Positions 35,614-45,198 of a stretch of 63,377 nt of DNA are shown piece by piece. The translations under genes and the position numbers were made by a program. Position 1 is the first letter of the stretch. Each line of letters begins with the position of its first letter. The notes beneath the pieces are model-generated. The model had not been told where the DNA came from. It saw nothing but the letters and a program-made list of their open reading frames with translations, and did no database searches. Location: assembly GCA_000431235.1 (NCBI GenBank), contig HF988711.1, positions 5,077-68,453 of the forward strand, written 5' to 3'. The DNA is from Coprobacillus sp. CAG:698 (GTDB lineage: Bacteria > Bacillota_I > Bacilli_A > ML615J-28 > CAG-698).

Positions 35614-38600
35614 ATGGCTAAAAAAGTTTTTCAATCTATGGATGGAAATCAAGCAGCTGCATGGGGTGCATATGCATTTACTGAAGTAGCTGGAATTTAC
35701 CCAATTACTCCTTCTTCACCTATGGCAGAATACGTAGATGAGTGGGCAGCAAAAGGACAAAAAAATTTATTTGGTGTTCCTGTAAAGGTTGTTGAAATGC
35801 AATCTGAAGCTGGAGCAGCTGGTACAGTACACGGATCTTTACAAGCAGGTGCATTAACTACAACATTTACTGCATCTCAAGGATTATTATTAAAGATTCC
35901 TAATATGTACAAAATAGCTGGTGAGTTACTTCCAGGCGTTATCCATGTTTCTGCTCGTAGTTTAGCAGCACAAGCATTATCAATTTTTGGTGATCATCAA
36001 GACGTTATGGCTTGCCGTCAAACTGGTTTTGCTATGCTTTGCTCAGCAAGTGTTCAAGAAGTTATGGATTTAGCTGGTGTTGCACACTTAAGTGCTATTA
36101 AATCAAGTGTACCATTTATGCATTTCTTTGATGGTTTCAGAACATCTCATGAAATCCAAAAAGTTGAAGTAATGCCTTATGAAGTATTTGATAGATTACT
36201 AGATCGTGAAGCAGTTAAAAAATTTAGAGATAGAGCATTAAGTCCTAATAAACCTGTAACTAGAGGATCAGCTCAAAATGATGATGTTTACTTCCAAACT
36301 CGTGAAGTTCAAAATAGATATTACGATGCAGTTCCAGATATCGTTAATGCATATATGGAAGAAATTTCTAAAGAAACTGGTCGTACATATGCTCCATTTG
36401 TATATTATGGTGCTGAAGATGCAACAGATGTAATCGTTGCTATGGGTAGTGTATGTGAAACTACAAAAGAAGTTATTGACTATCTAAGAAAAGAAGGACG
36501 TAAAGTTGGTTTACTTGAAGTTCATCTATACAGACCATTTAGTACAAAATATATGCTTAAAGTTTTACCAAAGACAGTTAAGAGAATTGCTGTACTTGAT
36601 CGTACAAAAGAACCTGGATCAATTGGTGAACCATTATATCTAGACGTTAGAGCAGCATTCTATGGTGAAAAAGATGCACCACTTATCATCGGTGGACGTT
36701 ATGGACTATCTAGTAAAGATACAACTCCAGGACAAATTTTAGCTGTTTATGATAATTTAGCAGGCGAACAAAAAGATCATTTCACAGTAGGTATCGTTGA
36801 TGATGTTACTCATTTATCTTTACCTGTAACAAAAGAAATTCATACATCTAGTGAAGGCACTAGTGAATTAATATTCTTCGGATTAGGTAGTGATGGAACT
36901 GTTGGTGCTAACAAGAGTACAATTAAATTAATTGGTGATAATACAGATTATTATGCACAAGCTTACTTTGCATATGATTCTAAAAAATCTGGTGGTGTTA
37001 CAAGATCTCATTTAAGATTTGGTAAATCTCCAATTAGATCTCCATATCTAGTTCAAGCTGCAGGATTTATTTCATGCTCATTAGATACATATTGTGAGAA
37101 ATATGATATGTTAAAGACACTAAAAGATGGTGGAACATTCTTACTTAACACAGTTAAGAAAGGTGACGAGTTAATCGAATTCTTACCAAATTCATTTAAG
37201 AAAGCTTTAGCTGAAAAACATGCAAAATTCTATATTATTGATGCTGTTGACTTAGCAAGAGAAATTGGTTTAGGAAATCGTACTAATACAATTATGCAAT
37301 CTGCATTCTTCAAGCTTAATGAACAAATTATGCCTTATGAAGAAGCAAAAGATTTAATGAAGAAATATGCATATAAAGCATATATTAAGAAAGGTCAAAA
37401 TATTGTTGACTTAAATTACAACGCAATCGATAAAGGTGCTGAAGGCTTAGTTGAAGTTAAAGTTGATCCAGAATGGGCTAACCTTGTTCCTGAAAAGACT
37501 GTAGAAAGAGACGATTTACCAGAATTCGTTAAGAAAATCGCTGAACCTGTTAATGCTATTAAAGGTTATGATTTACCAGTTTCTACATTCTTAGGATTCG
37601 AAGATGGTACTATGACAAATGGTTCTGCTGCCTATGAAAAACGTTACATCGCTCAATTCGTTCCTGTATGGAATAAAGAAAATTGTATTCAATGTAACCA
37701 ATGTTCATTTGCATGTCCTCATGCCGTTATCCGTCCATTCTTAGTAACTCCTGAAGAAGAAGCAAATGCTCCTAAAGAAGCTGAATACTTAGCACCAATT
37801 GGAAAAGGCTTAGAAGGATTAAAATATACAATGCAAATTTCTGTAGCTGATTGTACAGGTTGTGAAGTTTGTGTTAATACTTGCCCAGGTAAGAAAGGCA
37901 ATAAAGCCTTAACAATGGTTCCAATCGATGAAGTAATTAAAGAAAATAAAGATAAAACAGCTAACTACTTCTTAGATCATGTAACATATAAGACAGATTT
38001 AGTTGATATTACTGCAAATGCTAAAAACTCACAATTTGCTCAACCATTATTTGAATTTAGTGGCGCATGTGGTGGATGTGGTGAAACTCCATATGTTAAA
38101 TTAATCACACAATTATTTGGTGATAGAATGATCGTTGCTAATGCAACAGGATGTTCATCAATTTATGGTGGATCATTCCCAGCTACTCCATATACAACAA
38201 ACAAAGAAGGTCATGGACCAGCATGGGCTAACTCATTATTCGAAGACAACGCTGAATTTGGATATGGTATGAGAATGGCTTGTGAAACAATCAGAAATAG
38301 ATTAGGCGTTTTAATGGAAGAATACATCGAAAAAGAAAACGCAAATGAAGAATTAAAAGGCTTATTCAAAGAATGGCTTGAAAACCGTAAGAGTGGAGAT
38401 ATTACAAAAGCATTAGCTAAGAAGATTATTCCATTACTTAAAGGACAAGAAGACGAAACATTAAAGAAAATTGATGAATTAAAAGATTATATCGTTAAGA
38501 GAAGTCAATGGATCTTTGGTGGAGACGGATGGGCATATGATATTGGTTATGGTGGCTTAGACCATGTAATAGCTAATCAAGAAGATGTCAATATTTTAGT

Positions 38601-39168
38601 TGTAGATACAGAAGTTTACTCAAATACAGGTGGACAATCTTCTAAGTCTTCTCCAACTGCTTCAATTGCAAAATTCACAGCAAGTGGAAAGACTGGTAAG
38701 AAGAAAGACTTAGCAGCAATCGCTATGAGTTATGGACATGTATACGTTGCCGCAATCGCTCATGGTGCTTCTCAAGCACAAATGCTTAAAGCTATCAAAG
38801 AAGCAGAAAGCTATGATGGTCCATCAATCATTATCGCTTACGCTCCATGTATTAACCACGGCTTAAAAGCAGGTATGGGAAAAGCACAAGAACAAGCTAA
38901 ACTAGCTGTTGAATGTGGATATTGGGTAACATTCAGATTTGATCCAAGACGTGCTCAAGAAGGATTAAATCCATTCCAAGTTGACTCTAAAGCACCAGAC
39001 TGGGATAAATATGAAGAACATCTATTAACTGAAAACAGATATGCACAATTAAGAAGAATTAATCCAGAAAAAGCTGATTTACTTCTTGAACTTAACAAGA
39101 AAGAAGCTCAAAGAAGATATACTATGTATCAAAGATATTTAGCAATGGATTATTCAAAAAATGAATAA
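35614..39168 (+). CDS. nifJ: Pyruvate:ferredoxin (flavodoxin) oxidoreductase
   Basis: An 1184-residue single-chain PFOR, which oxidises pyruvate with CoA to acetyl-CoA, CO2 and reduced ferredoxin. This is the main pyruvate-oxidising route of anaerobes. The fused order is as usual: pyrimidine-binding domain (DGNQAAAWGAYAFTEVAGIYPITPSSPMAE, quoted in part as YPITPSSPMAE), transketolase-like domain, gamma domain, a 2x[4Fe-4S] domain with CIQCNQCSFACP (about 690) and CTGCEVCVNTCP (about 746), then the TPP domain with GDGWAYDIGYGGLDHV (about 970) and the extra cluster Cys in GACGGCGE. The ATG at 35614 has GGAGG 7 bases upstream; an earlier in-frame ATG at 35599 overlaps that site. It is monocistronic. 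Codon use is smoother than that of its neighbours, suggesting high expression. Confidence 0.97.
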   Translation: MAKKVFQSMDGNQAAAWGAYAFTEVAGIYPITPSSPMAEYVDEWAAKGQKNLFGVPVKVVEMQSEAGAAGTVHGSLQAGALTTTFTASQGLLLKIPNMYKIAGELLPGVIHVSARSLAAQALSIFGDHQDVMACRQTGFAMLCSASVQEVMDLAGVAHLSAIKSSVPFMHFFDGFRTSHEIQKVEVMPYEVFDRLLDREAVKKFRDRALSPNKPVTRGSAQNDDVYFQTREVQNRYYDAVPDIVNAYMEEISKETGRTYAPFVYYGAEDATDVIVAMGSVCETTKEVIDYLRKEGRKVGLLEVHLYRPFSTKYMLKVLPKTVKRIAVLDRTKEPGSIGEPLYLDVRAAFYGEKDAPLIIGGRYGLSSKDTTPGQILAVYDNLAGEQKDHFTVGIVDDVTHLSLPVTKEIHTSSEGTSELIFFGLGSDGTVGANKSTIKLIGDNTDYYAQAYFAYDSKKSGGVTRSHLRFGKSPIRSPYLVQAAGFISCSLDTYCEKYDMLKTLKDGGTFLLNTVKKGDELIEFLPNSFKKALAEKHAKFYIIDAVDLAREIGLGNRTNTIMQSAFFKLNEQIMPYEEAKDLMKKYAYKAYIKKGQNIVDLNYNAIDKGAEGLVEVKVDPEWANLVPEKTVERDDLPEFVKKIAEPVNAIKGYDLPVSTFLGFEDGTMTNGSAAYEKRYIAQFVPVWNKENCIQCNQCSFACPHAVIRPFLVTPEEEANAPKEAEYLAPIGKGLEGLKYTMQISVADCTGCEVCVNTCPGKKGNKALTMVPIDEVIKENKDKTANYFLDHVTYKTDLVDITANAKNSQFAQPLFEFSGACGGCGETPYVKLITQLFGDRMIVANATGCSSIYGGSFPATPYTTNKEGHGPAWANSLFEDNAEFGYGMRMACETIRNRLGVLMEEYIEKENANEELKGLFKEWLENRKSGDITKALAKKIIPLLKGQEDETLKKIDELKDYIVKRSQWIFGGDGWAYDIGYGGLDHVIANQEDVNILVVDTEVYSNTGGQSSKSSPTASIAKFTASGKTGKKKDLAAIAMSYGHVYVAAIAHGASQAQMLKAIKEAESYDGPSIIIAYAPCINHGLKAGMGKAQEQAKLAVECGYWVTFRFDPRRAQEGLNPFQVDSKAPDWDKYEEHLLTENRYAQLRRINPEKADLLLELNKKEAQRRYTMYQRYLAMDYSKNE

Positions 39169-39180
39169 ATAATAACTAAT

Positions 39181-39228
39181 AAGGTTATGTTTAAGGATAC
39201 ATTTAGTATCATTAACATAACCTTTTTT
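39181..39228 (+). terminator. Rho-independent terminator of the PFOR gene
   Basis: A long inverted repeat with AAGGTTATGTT and AACATAACCTT arms and an inner GATAC/GTATC pairing is followed by T. Confidence 0.85.
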
Positions 39229-39240
39229 AAAACTGTAATA

Positions 39241-39269
39241 TTGATATTTTTAATAATGTTTGGTATAAT
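39241..39269 (+). promoter_or_regulatory. Promoter of the membrane protein gene at 39288
   Basis: TTGATA at 39241-39246 and TATAAT at 39264-39269 are spaced by 17 bases, directly before an AGGAGG ribosome binding site. Confidence 0.8.
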
Positions 39270-39287
39270 GAAACAAGGAGGAAAACA

Positions 39288-40394
39288 ATGAAAATATTAA
39301 AAACTCTTTATATATGTGAATTAATTTTTTGTATAGTTTCATGTTTTTTGTGTGGAGCTGAATGGATAGAAATATCATTTTCGAACATTTTATCAACGTA
39401 CTATGCATATTTTTATCTATTTGTTGCCATAGTATTGATTTGGGTCGAATACATATGTACTAAAAAGATAAGTAAAGAGATATACGTAACTATCGGATTT
39501 ATCTTTGTTTCACTTATGTATCTTAAGAATATCTTTGCAGTAAATAAAAGTTGTTTTGTTTTAAATATCTTTTGTATTATAAATAATATATGTGAATTAT
39601 CGATGATAAAAAACAAAAAAGGGACAATCAATTTTCCATTTTTATCATATGAAGAACAAAGAGAGCAATCATTAAATTATCTAAGATTTATACTTAGTTT
39701 AGTTATAATTCCTTATATGCTAACCATAGCGGGTCTAAAAGTAAGCTATGCTATTCTTTGCAATATTCCATATGTATTGATTTTATTATTTAATAGCATA
39801 AAAAAATCGAAAAAGAACGAATTAAATAAGTTATTACAAGAAGTAAATAGCAAAGCAATGTATAAAGATTTTGAAACAAAAATTAATGAAATTCTAAAAA
39901 GAGATTTAGAAACAGAAACAGTGATTTATATATTAATAATAAAGGCAGGTCTCTTACTAAATTATGATCAATTGAAGGGAATGGAATTATATAAGTCGAT
40001 AAGATATCCTCATAATAAAAATAATCAATTTTTATATAACATTTTATCAATAGCATATGCAGAAAAAGAAAATAACTATGCCATGTGTCATGAGATTCTT
40101 AATAAGATGAATAAAACAGTTTTTAATAAAAAAATAGTTTCAAAGTTAGAAAAAGAAATACTTATACGAGAAACTTTTGATACAATTGATGAAATAGAAA
40201 AAGAATTTCCTATAAACACAGAATATAAATTACAAAATATAGATAATGCAAGTTTACTAGCTATTTATTATGAAAAGCAGAAAAACAAAGAAAAAGCGAT
40301 TTATTACGCAAATTATGTTTTGTCTCAAAAAACAGATATGGAAGAATACTATAGTTTAGGCAATAAAGTGATAGAAGAAAGCAAAAATTATTAA
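39288..40394 (+). CDS. Membrane protein with helical cytosolic C-terminus, unknown function
   Basis: A 368-residue protein. The first 160 residues hold about five hydrophobic segments. Residues about 170-368 are soluble and entirely helical, with TPR-like spacing (LLNYDQLKGMELYKSI, LSIAYAEKENNYAMCHEIL, AIYYEKQKNKEKAIYYANYVL). A scaffold or sensor role is possible, but no family is recognised. It has its own promoter and terminator and lies before three DUF6273-type genes. Confidence 0.75.
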   Translation: MKILKTLYICELIFCIVSCFLCGAEWIEISFSNILSTYYAYFYLFVAIVLIWVEYICTKKISKEIYVTIGFIFVSLMYLKNIFAVNKSCFVLNIFCIINNICELSMIKNKKGTINFPFLSYEEQREQSLNYLRFILSLVIIPYMLTIAGLKVSYAILCNIPYVLILLFNSIKKSKKNELNKLLQEVNSKAMYKDFETKINEILKRDLETETVIYILIIKAGLLLNYDQLKGMELYKSIRYPHNKNNQFLYNILSIAYAEKENNYAMCHEILNKMNKTVFNKKIVSKLEKEILIRETFDTIDEIEKEFPINTEYKLQNIDNASLLAIYYEKQKNKEKAIYYANYVLSQKTDMEEYYSLGNKVIEESKNY

Positions 40395-40398
40395 AAAT

Positions 40399-40430
40399 AA
40401 TATTCACTGAGATGGTGAATATTTTTTTTA
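40399..40430 (+). terminator. Rho-independent terminator
   Basis: AATATTCAC (40399-40407) pairs with GTGAATATT (40415-40423), followed by T. Confidence 0.85.
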
Positions 40431-40504
40431 ATGATACAAACTTGTATATTTTGTTTAAAAAACAAAAGAAATAGTGTATAATAAAAACAAAGGATAAAAA
40501 AATT

Positions 40505-41914
40505 ATGCGATGTATATTTTGTGATTCTAAAAATTTAAGTCTTAATGAAAATATTTGTTATTGTAATAGTTGTCATAAAACAATGATTAAAGACAAAGCT
40601 CATAAATATTCTTTATCATTAAATGATAAAAAAAGTGTAAAAAGTTATCGTGAAGAGTTAGACAAGGCAATCAAAATGAACTTGCAAAAAGAAATAATTG
40701 CTTCATCAAAAAAAATATTAGAGATTATCCCTAATGATACGATAGCTTATATTTGGTTATGGGCTTTAAAAAAGGATAGATATAATGATAAATATACTAA
40801 CTTTTTAAAGAGAATACCTATTATCGCAACAAGAGAAGAAGTAGATGAAGTTATAGATGTAATCATCGATAATGCCTATTTTTGTGAAGTAAAACCTATA
40901 ACTAATATAATCAAAAGAATGAAATTAAATCAAGATTATATTAATCAATTAAATGATAGAATTTATAATTTAGGTATGAAAACAAGAATGGATTATTTAT
41001 ATCCACGTTGCTACAGTTTACTCAAAAGTGAAGATGATGAAATAGAAGACTTAAGAGGATATATCTATTTAGCCGAATATTTAAGTTATAATGGTAATGA
41101 TATTCACTATGAAAATATAAATAAAAATCTAGAATTAACAAACATTATTAATGACTGTGATAAACCAATTGATCTTAATGAGGATATAAATAGAAATTGT
41201 AATAAAAAAATGGATGAGTATTTAAAAGGAATAAACTTTAATGCCAATAACTCACTCTTTGAGATAATTGATTATGAAAATAATCTTGTTAGCTTTGGAT
41301 CGTTTCCCAAAACAATAAAAGAAGATTACGTAGAAATAGAAGAAATTAATGGCGAATATATAGGTAGTGATAATGCAAAATACGTAAGGAAAAGGTGCGT
41401 ACTGCCAAGTAGTAAATATACTTCTTATTTTAGTGATGGAAGTGTATATACAAATGGAAAGAGATATTTTCGAATCGAACCTATAAAGTGGCAAATGATT
41501 GACTTTAAAGATAATATGGTATGTTTGCTTGCAAATGATATCATTGATGTAAACATTTATTCGCTTTTTGAAGATAATTTTGAAAATTCTAATATTTATA
41601 ACTATTTAAACAATACATTCTTAAATACTGCCTTTTCAGAAAAACAAAAAGAAATAATAAAAGGGGATGTGAGATTATTAAATGGTGAAGAAATAGATTT
41701 AATAAAGAAAAAATATCCTTTAGGTATTATGAAATTAATGCTTGATAAGAAACTGACTGACTATGCAGCATCTAATAAAATTGATTGCTTATCAAAAAAT
41801 TATTGGATAGATTGTGAAAGGTTTAATCTCTTAACACTAGGTATTGTCAAGACTATTGAATACACACATGCCCAAAGAGGCGTAGTCCCTATGATATGGA
41901 TAAAAATTAGATAA
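40505..41914 (+). CDS. Zinc-ribbon protein with C-terminal DUF6273-type domain (1 of 3)
   Basis: A 469-residue protein. It opens with a small zinc ribbon (C3-x2-C6 and C20-x2-C23). A helical, partly TPR-like middle follows (about 40-255), then a DUF6273-type domain (about 262-469). That domain shows the family's order: FGSFPKT, YFRIEPIKWQMI, a CLLANDIIDVNIY strand, N-x-x-N-Y-L-N-x-x-F-L-N-x-A-F, and a closing GVVPMIWIKI. Some DUF6273 segments recall C-type-lectin folds, but function is unknown. No signal peptide is present, so it is cytoplasmic. It heads a run of three such genes. Confidence 0.75.
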   Translation: MRCIFCDSKNLSLNENICYCNSCHKTMIKDKAHKYSLSLNDKKSVKSYREELDKAIKMNLQKEIIASSKKILEIIPNDTIAYIWLWALKKDRYNDKYTNFLKRIPIIATREEVDEVIDVIIDNAYFCEVKPITNIIKRMKLNQDYINQLNDRIYNLGMKTRMDYLYPRCYSLLKSEDDEIEDLRGYIYLAEYLSYNGNDIHYENINKNLELTNIINDCDKPIDLNEDINRNCNKKMDEYLKGINFNANNSLFEIIDYENNLVSFGSFPKTIKEDYVEIEEINGEYIGSDNAKYVRKRCVLPSSKYTSYFSDGSVYTNGKRYFRIEPIKWQMIDFKDNMVCLLANDIIDVNIYSLFEDNFENSNIYNYLNNTFLNTAFSEKQKEIIKGDVRLLNGEEIDLIKKKYPLGIMKLMLDKKLTDYAASNKIDCLSKNYWIDCERFNLLTLGIVKTIEYTHAQRGVVPMIWIKIR

Positions 41915-41934
41915 GATATATAAAGGAGACAAAA

Positions 41935-42696
41935 ATGAAAGATAAGAATTGGACATATATATTTTTAGGATCTTATCCTCAAACTTTAAAAGCCGAAAAT
42001 GTGAAAATAGTATCTGATATAGCTAATGAGAAAGGGTACTATAAAGGCTCGGATGGAAATTTGTATGCAAAACAAATAGGTGCTCCCTATGAAGAAGGAT
42101 TAAGATTTAAAAATGGAGAAGAAATTGAAGAGAATAAAGTTTACTACTTTAAAGTTGAACCAATAAAGTGGATGGTATTACAAAAAGAAGAAGATGATAT
42201 GTTTTTATTGTGTGATCAGATAATAGACATTAACATATTTGATTTAAAAACAAATGATTACAAAGAATCTTCAGTTAGAAAATATTTAAATGATGAATTT
42301 ATTAACAAAGCATTTACACCTGAAGAAAAACAAAAAATAAAAGAAACATTAATAAAAATAGATGAATCAACACTTGAAGAAGATTCAGAAATTAATACAA
42401 AGGAAAAATGCATAGATAAAGTGTTCTTATTAAGTTTAGAAGATATAAAGAACCAAGATTTAGGATTTGATAATAACGAGAGATTTTCAATATCAAGGCA
42501 AAAACAAGGAAGTGATTACTCTCTAGCAAAGGGAATGTGTGAGTTTTGTGATAAAGGCTGGTACTATTTACGAACAAGTATTATAGGAGAAAAAACTTCG
42601 GTAAATTATGTTTACTTTGATGGTAATATTGGAATAATCGATGTTTATTATAAAGATGGAGGCATTGCCCCTGCAATTCATATAAAGGTAAATTAA
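41935..42696 (+). CDS. DUF6273-type domain protein (2 of 3)
   Basis: A 253-residue protein that is nothing but the DUF6273-type domain: FLGSYPQTLK, YYKGSDGNLYAK, YYFKVEPIKWMVL, FLLCDQIIDINIFD, SSVRKYLNDEFINKAFTPEEKQKI, VFLLSLEDI, the WYYLRTS segment and a final G-G-I-A-P-A-I-H-I-K-V. It starts 20 bases after the first copy with its own AAAGGAGA site. It is diverged from both neighbours, so the triplication is old. No signal peptide is seen. Confidence 0.75.
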   Translation: MKDKNWTYIFLGSYPQTLKAENVKIVSDIANEKGYYKGSDGNLYAKQIGAPYEEGLRFKNGEEIEENKVYYFKVEPIKWMVLQKEEDDMFLLCDQIIDINIFDLKTNDYKESSVRKYLNDEFINKAFTPEEKQKIKETLIKIDESTLEEDSEINTKEKCIDKVFLLSLEDIKNQDLGFDNNERFSISRQKQGSDYSLAKGMCEFCDKGWYYLRTSIIGEKTSVNYVYFDGNIGIIDVYYKDGGIAPAIHIKVN

Positions 42697-42700
42697 AATA

Positions 42701-43381
42701 ATGAAAACAATATACAAGTATTACAAAGAAAATGGTGAAAGTTATATAGAATTTGGTTCTTTCCCTCAAGATGTGAAAAGAAATCGTAAAGAGTTAGAGT
42801 GTAGGGATGGTTTCTATTATGATGAATCAAATACAAAATATGTAAAATTAAAAGATAAGTTTTATGCTTATAAACCTATAAAGTGGAAAGTTCTTTTAAA
42901 GGATGAGGATACACTTTTATTGATAACTGATAAAGTTATTGATGTTTGTACATATGGTATAAAAAATGATTATGAAGATTCCTCTATAAGAGAATTTCTA
43001 ACAAATGATTTTTATAATAATGCATTTAATTTTCTTGAAAAATTAATGATCGTTGATAAAGAAAAAATCTCAGAAAAAGAAACTGACAAAGTTTTCCTTT
43101 TGTCTAGTACAGAAATGAAAGATTATAGGTTAGGCTTTGCAAATACTAATGGACCAGATATAAAAAGAGCAAAAGAGGCAACTAGTTATGCTAAAGCAAA
43201 AAATGTTACAGTGTATAAAAAGAGTGCGTGGTATGTCTTAAGAACAAAACACAAAACTGAAAAAGACTTTGTTGCTTTTATTGGTTCAAGAGGATTATTA
43301 GCATATAAAAATTTTGCTAATAGTGAGGGAATTGCTCCAGCAATTTGGATAAAAATAAATGAAGATAATTATAATGGATAG
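42701..43381 (+). CDS. DUF6273-type domain protein (3 of 3)
   Basis: A 226-residue third copy of the domain: IEFGSFPQDVK, FYYDESNTKYVK, YKPIKWKVLL, LLITDKVIDVCTYG, SSIREFLTNDFYNNAFNFLEKLMI, VFLLSSTEM, AWYVLRTK and EGIAPAIWIKI. It begins 4 bases after the second copy and has a poor ribosome binding site, so translation is probably coupled. No terminator is clear after it; an AT-rich gap of about 430 bases follows. Confidence 0.75.
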   Translation: MKTIYKYYKENGESYIEFGSFPQDVKRNRKELECRDGFYYDESNTKYVKLKDKFYAYKPIKWKVLLKDEDTLLLITDKVIDVCTYGIKNDYEDSSIREFLTNDFYNNAFNFLEKLMIVDKEKISEKETDKVFLLSSTEMKDYRLGFANTNGPDIKRAKEATSYAKAKNVTVYKKSAWYVLRTKHKTEKDFVAFIGSRGLLAYKNFANSEGIAPAIWIKINEDNYNG

Positions 43382-43813
43382 TTTATAAAAATAATAGTGT
43401 TTAAAGATTTCTAAAAGCAAAACATGAAAGCCTCAAAAATCGTCTTAAATGATTTTAATATAAAAACGATTAATTATTCATTTGAAGGATAAACTTTCAA
43501 AATACGATAAATTTAGAGCTTATTTTTTGAAAATATAAAGAACTTACCATTTTTAAAATAAGTACGAGTAAATGGTAAATATAAAGTATAAATTTTAACT
43601 TTTTAAAACTATACAACCCGGAAGTACTTTCTTTAAAAAATTAAAAAAACTTCATCAATCTATAATAAAGAAAATTAACAAATAAAAATATGTGAAAGTT
43701 TGTTTTAAGATAAATTCTTAATAAAAATAATAATAATTATTAAAAATCATAATTTTACACATACATACATCAAAATATGTATAAATAAGAACCATATAAA
43801 AAAGATGCTAATT
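43382..43813. other. Gene-free AT-rich gap with one clean inverted repeat
   Basis: No frame here looks like a gene. The only clear structure is a perfect 9-bp inverted repeat, TTACCATTT (43544-43552) and AAATGGTAA (43570-43578), with a 17-base spacer; it has no T-run and could be a protein-binding site. Shorter ATACAT/ATGTAT repeats lie near 43755-43780. No RNA family was recognised. Confidence 0.5.
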
Positions 43814-44551
43814 TTATTTATTTGGTCTTTTATTTAAAGTATATATAAATTTTCTTCCCTCTTTTTTTACTAGAGTAACTAAGTTTAATTTCTTTAAAAC
43901 TTGCAAAGCATAGGAAGAGTTACGTTTAGATAAACGAGTTATTTTCTTAAAATCACTTCCTGAAAAATCACAAGAAAAAAGTTCTGAAGGCAGTATTTTT
44001 ATAATATCTTGATAAGATAAAATATCAATAACATCATACAACTTTAAAGGTAATTTATCAATAGGAGTTCTTTTTATTTTTTTGTATTTATTAACTCGCG
44101 TAGTTTGCAGTTCTAATACACTTAGCATAAAAATCTTTAGAGACAAGTTAGGATTATTTAGATAAGAACTAATGGCATATAACTCTGAAAGAATCTTGCA
44201 AGGTAATTCTTTTTTGGGAGACATACGATCTATAGAGACAACACCATCTTCATCAACAAAATTAATAGTTTTATCACAATATATTGGAAAACATATAGTT
44301 ATTTTATAATCATTTAGTAATGTAGAAAGTTTATCACGCAATTTATAAAAGTTTCTCGTTTGCACTTCATAAATTCTATTATCTAAAAATACATCAACTA
44401 TTTTACCAGAAATAGATACTTCATGGGTAAGTACATTAGTAGATAAATAATATTTAATAAATTGATGGATTGATTTTTCTTTTTGTGTCCCAATTGATTC
44501 TTTTTTTAAAGAATCATTTTTTATTAGTTCTATAAGTTCATTAACATCCAT
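43814..44551 (-). CDS. PD-(D/E)XK-like nuclease fold protein with winged-helix C-terminus
   Basis: A 245-residue protein. The N-terminal half has E25, then G-K-I-V-D53-V-F and I-Y-E62-V-Q64-T-R-N-F. This is an E...D-x8-E-x-Q arrangement like the core of PD-(D/E)XK nucleases, with Gln in place of the usual Lys. It is followed by the FYKLRDKL helix. The C-terminal 70 residues look like a winged helix (FKKITRLSKRNSSYALQVLKKLNLV, then KKEGRKFIYTL). This fits a DNA-binding and possibly DNA-cleaving protein. The start is the ATG at 44551, since the earlier GTG is within the GGTG ribosome binding site. It is alone on minus, divergent from the pilus operon. Activity is inferred. Confidence 0.65.
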   Translation of the reverse strand: MDVNELIELIKNDSLKKESIGTQKEKSIHQFIKYYLSTNVLTHEVSISGKIVDVFLDNRIYEVQTRNFYKLRDKLSTLLNDYKITICFPIYCDKTINFVDEDGVVSIDRMSPKKELPCKILSELYAISSYLNNPNLSLKIFMLSVLELQTTRVNKYKKIKRTPIDKLPLKLYDVIDILSYQDIIKILPSELFSCDFSGSDFKKITRLSKRNSSYALQVLKKLNLVTLVKKEGRKFIYTLNKRPNK

Positions 44552-44568
44552 TTTATTCACCTTCTTTA

Positions 44569-44596
44569 ATTATACAATATTTGTAAAAAAAAACAA
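44569..44596 (-). promoter_or_regulatory. Promoter of the nuclease-like gene
   Basis: On the minus strand, TTGTTT and TATAAT are spaced by 16 bases, about 20 bases before the ATG. Confidence 0.55.
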
Positions 44597-44694
44597 TAAA
44601 TTGTGTATTAAAACAAAAACAAAAGGAAAATTTAAAATTCTTTTTTTAAAAAGAAAAAAGTAAATAATAAGTGAAAGTAAATATAAAGCATAAG

Positions 44695-44724
44695 TTGACG
44701 ATAAAAAACTAAAAATGATAAAAT
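44695..44724 (+). promoter_or_regulatory. Promoter of the pilus operon
   Basis: TTGACG at 44695-44700 and TAAAAT at 44719-44724 are spaced by 18 bases, followed by an AAGGAGG ribosome binding site. Confidence 0.6.
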
Positions 44725-44745
44725 TAAACCAAGGAGGATAAAAAG

Positions 44746-45198
44746 GTGAAAAATATCAAAGGCTTCACACTACTAGAATTGGTTATAGCACTAAGTTTGT
44801 GTTCATTACTATGTAGCATTATCATTTATATAACTAAGGATATGTATAAATTATCCGAAGAAATTAGTATTAATGATGAGATAGATGAAGAAGTTGATAT
44901 TATATGTAGAATATTCGATGAATTCTCAACAGATTTAAAACAAAACTATAGAAAATTCAAAATGGAAGAAATTTTAGTAGATGACAAACCGATAATTAAA
45001 CTACTAATTAAAAATGAAGTTATTCTTACAATCTATAATTATGAAAATAAAAAAATAAAATATCGTGAAAATGAATGGACATTTAAGCATATAAGGATGT
45101 TTTACATACTAGATTTTGAGAATAAATTAATTTACGCTTTTGTTGATGAAAAGTATAGATATCATCGAATAATTCACAACTTTTATGAAGTAGCATGA
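44746..45198 (+). CDS. Type IV pilin-like / pseudopilin protein
   Basis: A 150-residue prepilin: short basic leader MKNIKG, cleavage expected before FTLLELVIALSL, the Glu at +5, then the hydrophobic helix (about 7-27). The C-terminal domain is small and beta-rich without a disulfide pair. It starts at GTG with AAGGAGG 9 bases upstream. It opens a six-gene pilus/secretion operon and ends in an ATGA overlap with the PilM-like gene. A prepilin peptidase would be needed, and none is seen in the window. Major versus minor pilin cannot be decided. Confidence 0.8.
   Translation: MKNIKGFTLLELVIALSLCSLLCSIIIYITKDMYKLSEEISINDEIDEEVDIICRIFDEFSTDLKQNYRKFKMEEILVDDKPIIKLLIKNEVILTIYNYENKKIKYRENEWTFKHIRMFYILDFENKLIYAFVDEKYRYHRIIHNFYEVA

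Noticed and set aside
40505..43381. DUF6273 genes as targets of a diversity-generating retroelement
   Set aside because: There is no reverse transcriptase, no template repeat and no near-identical variable region in the window; the copies are diverged along their whole length.
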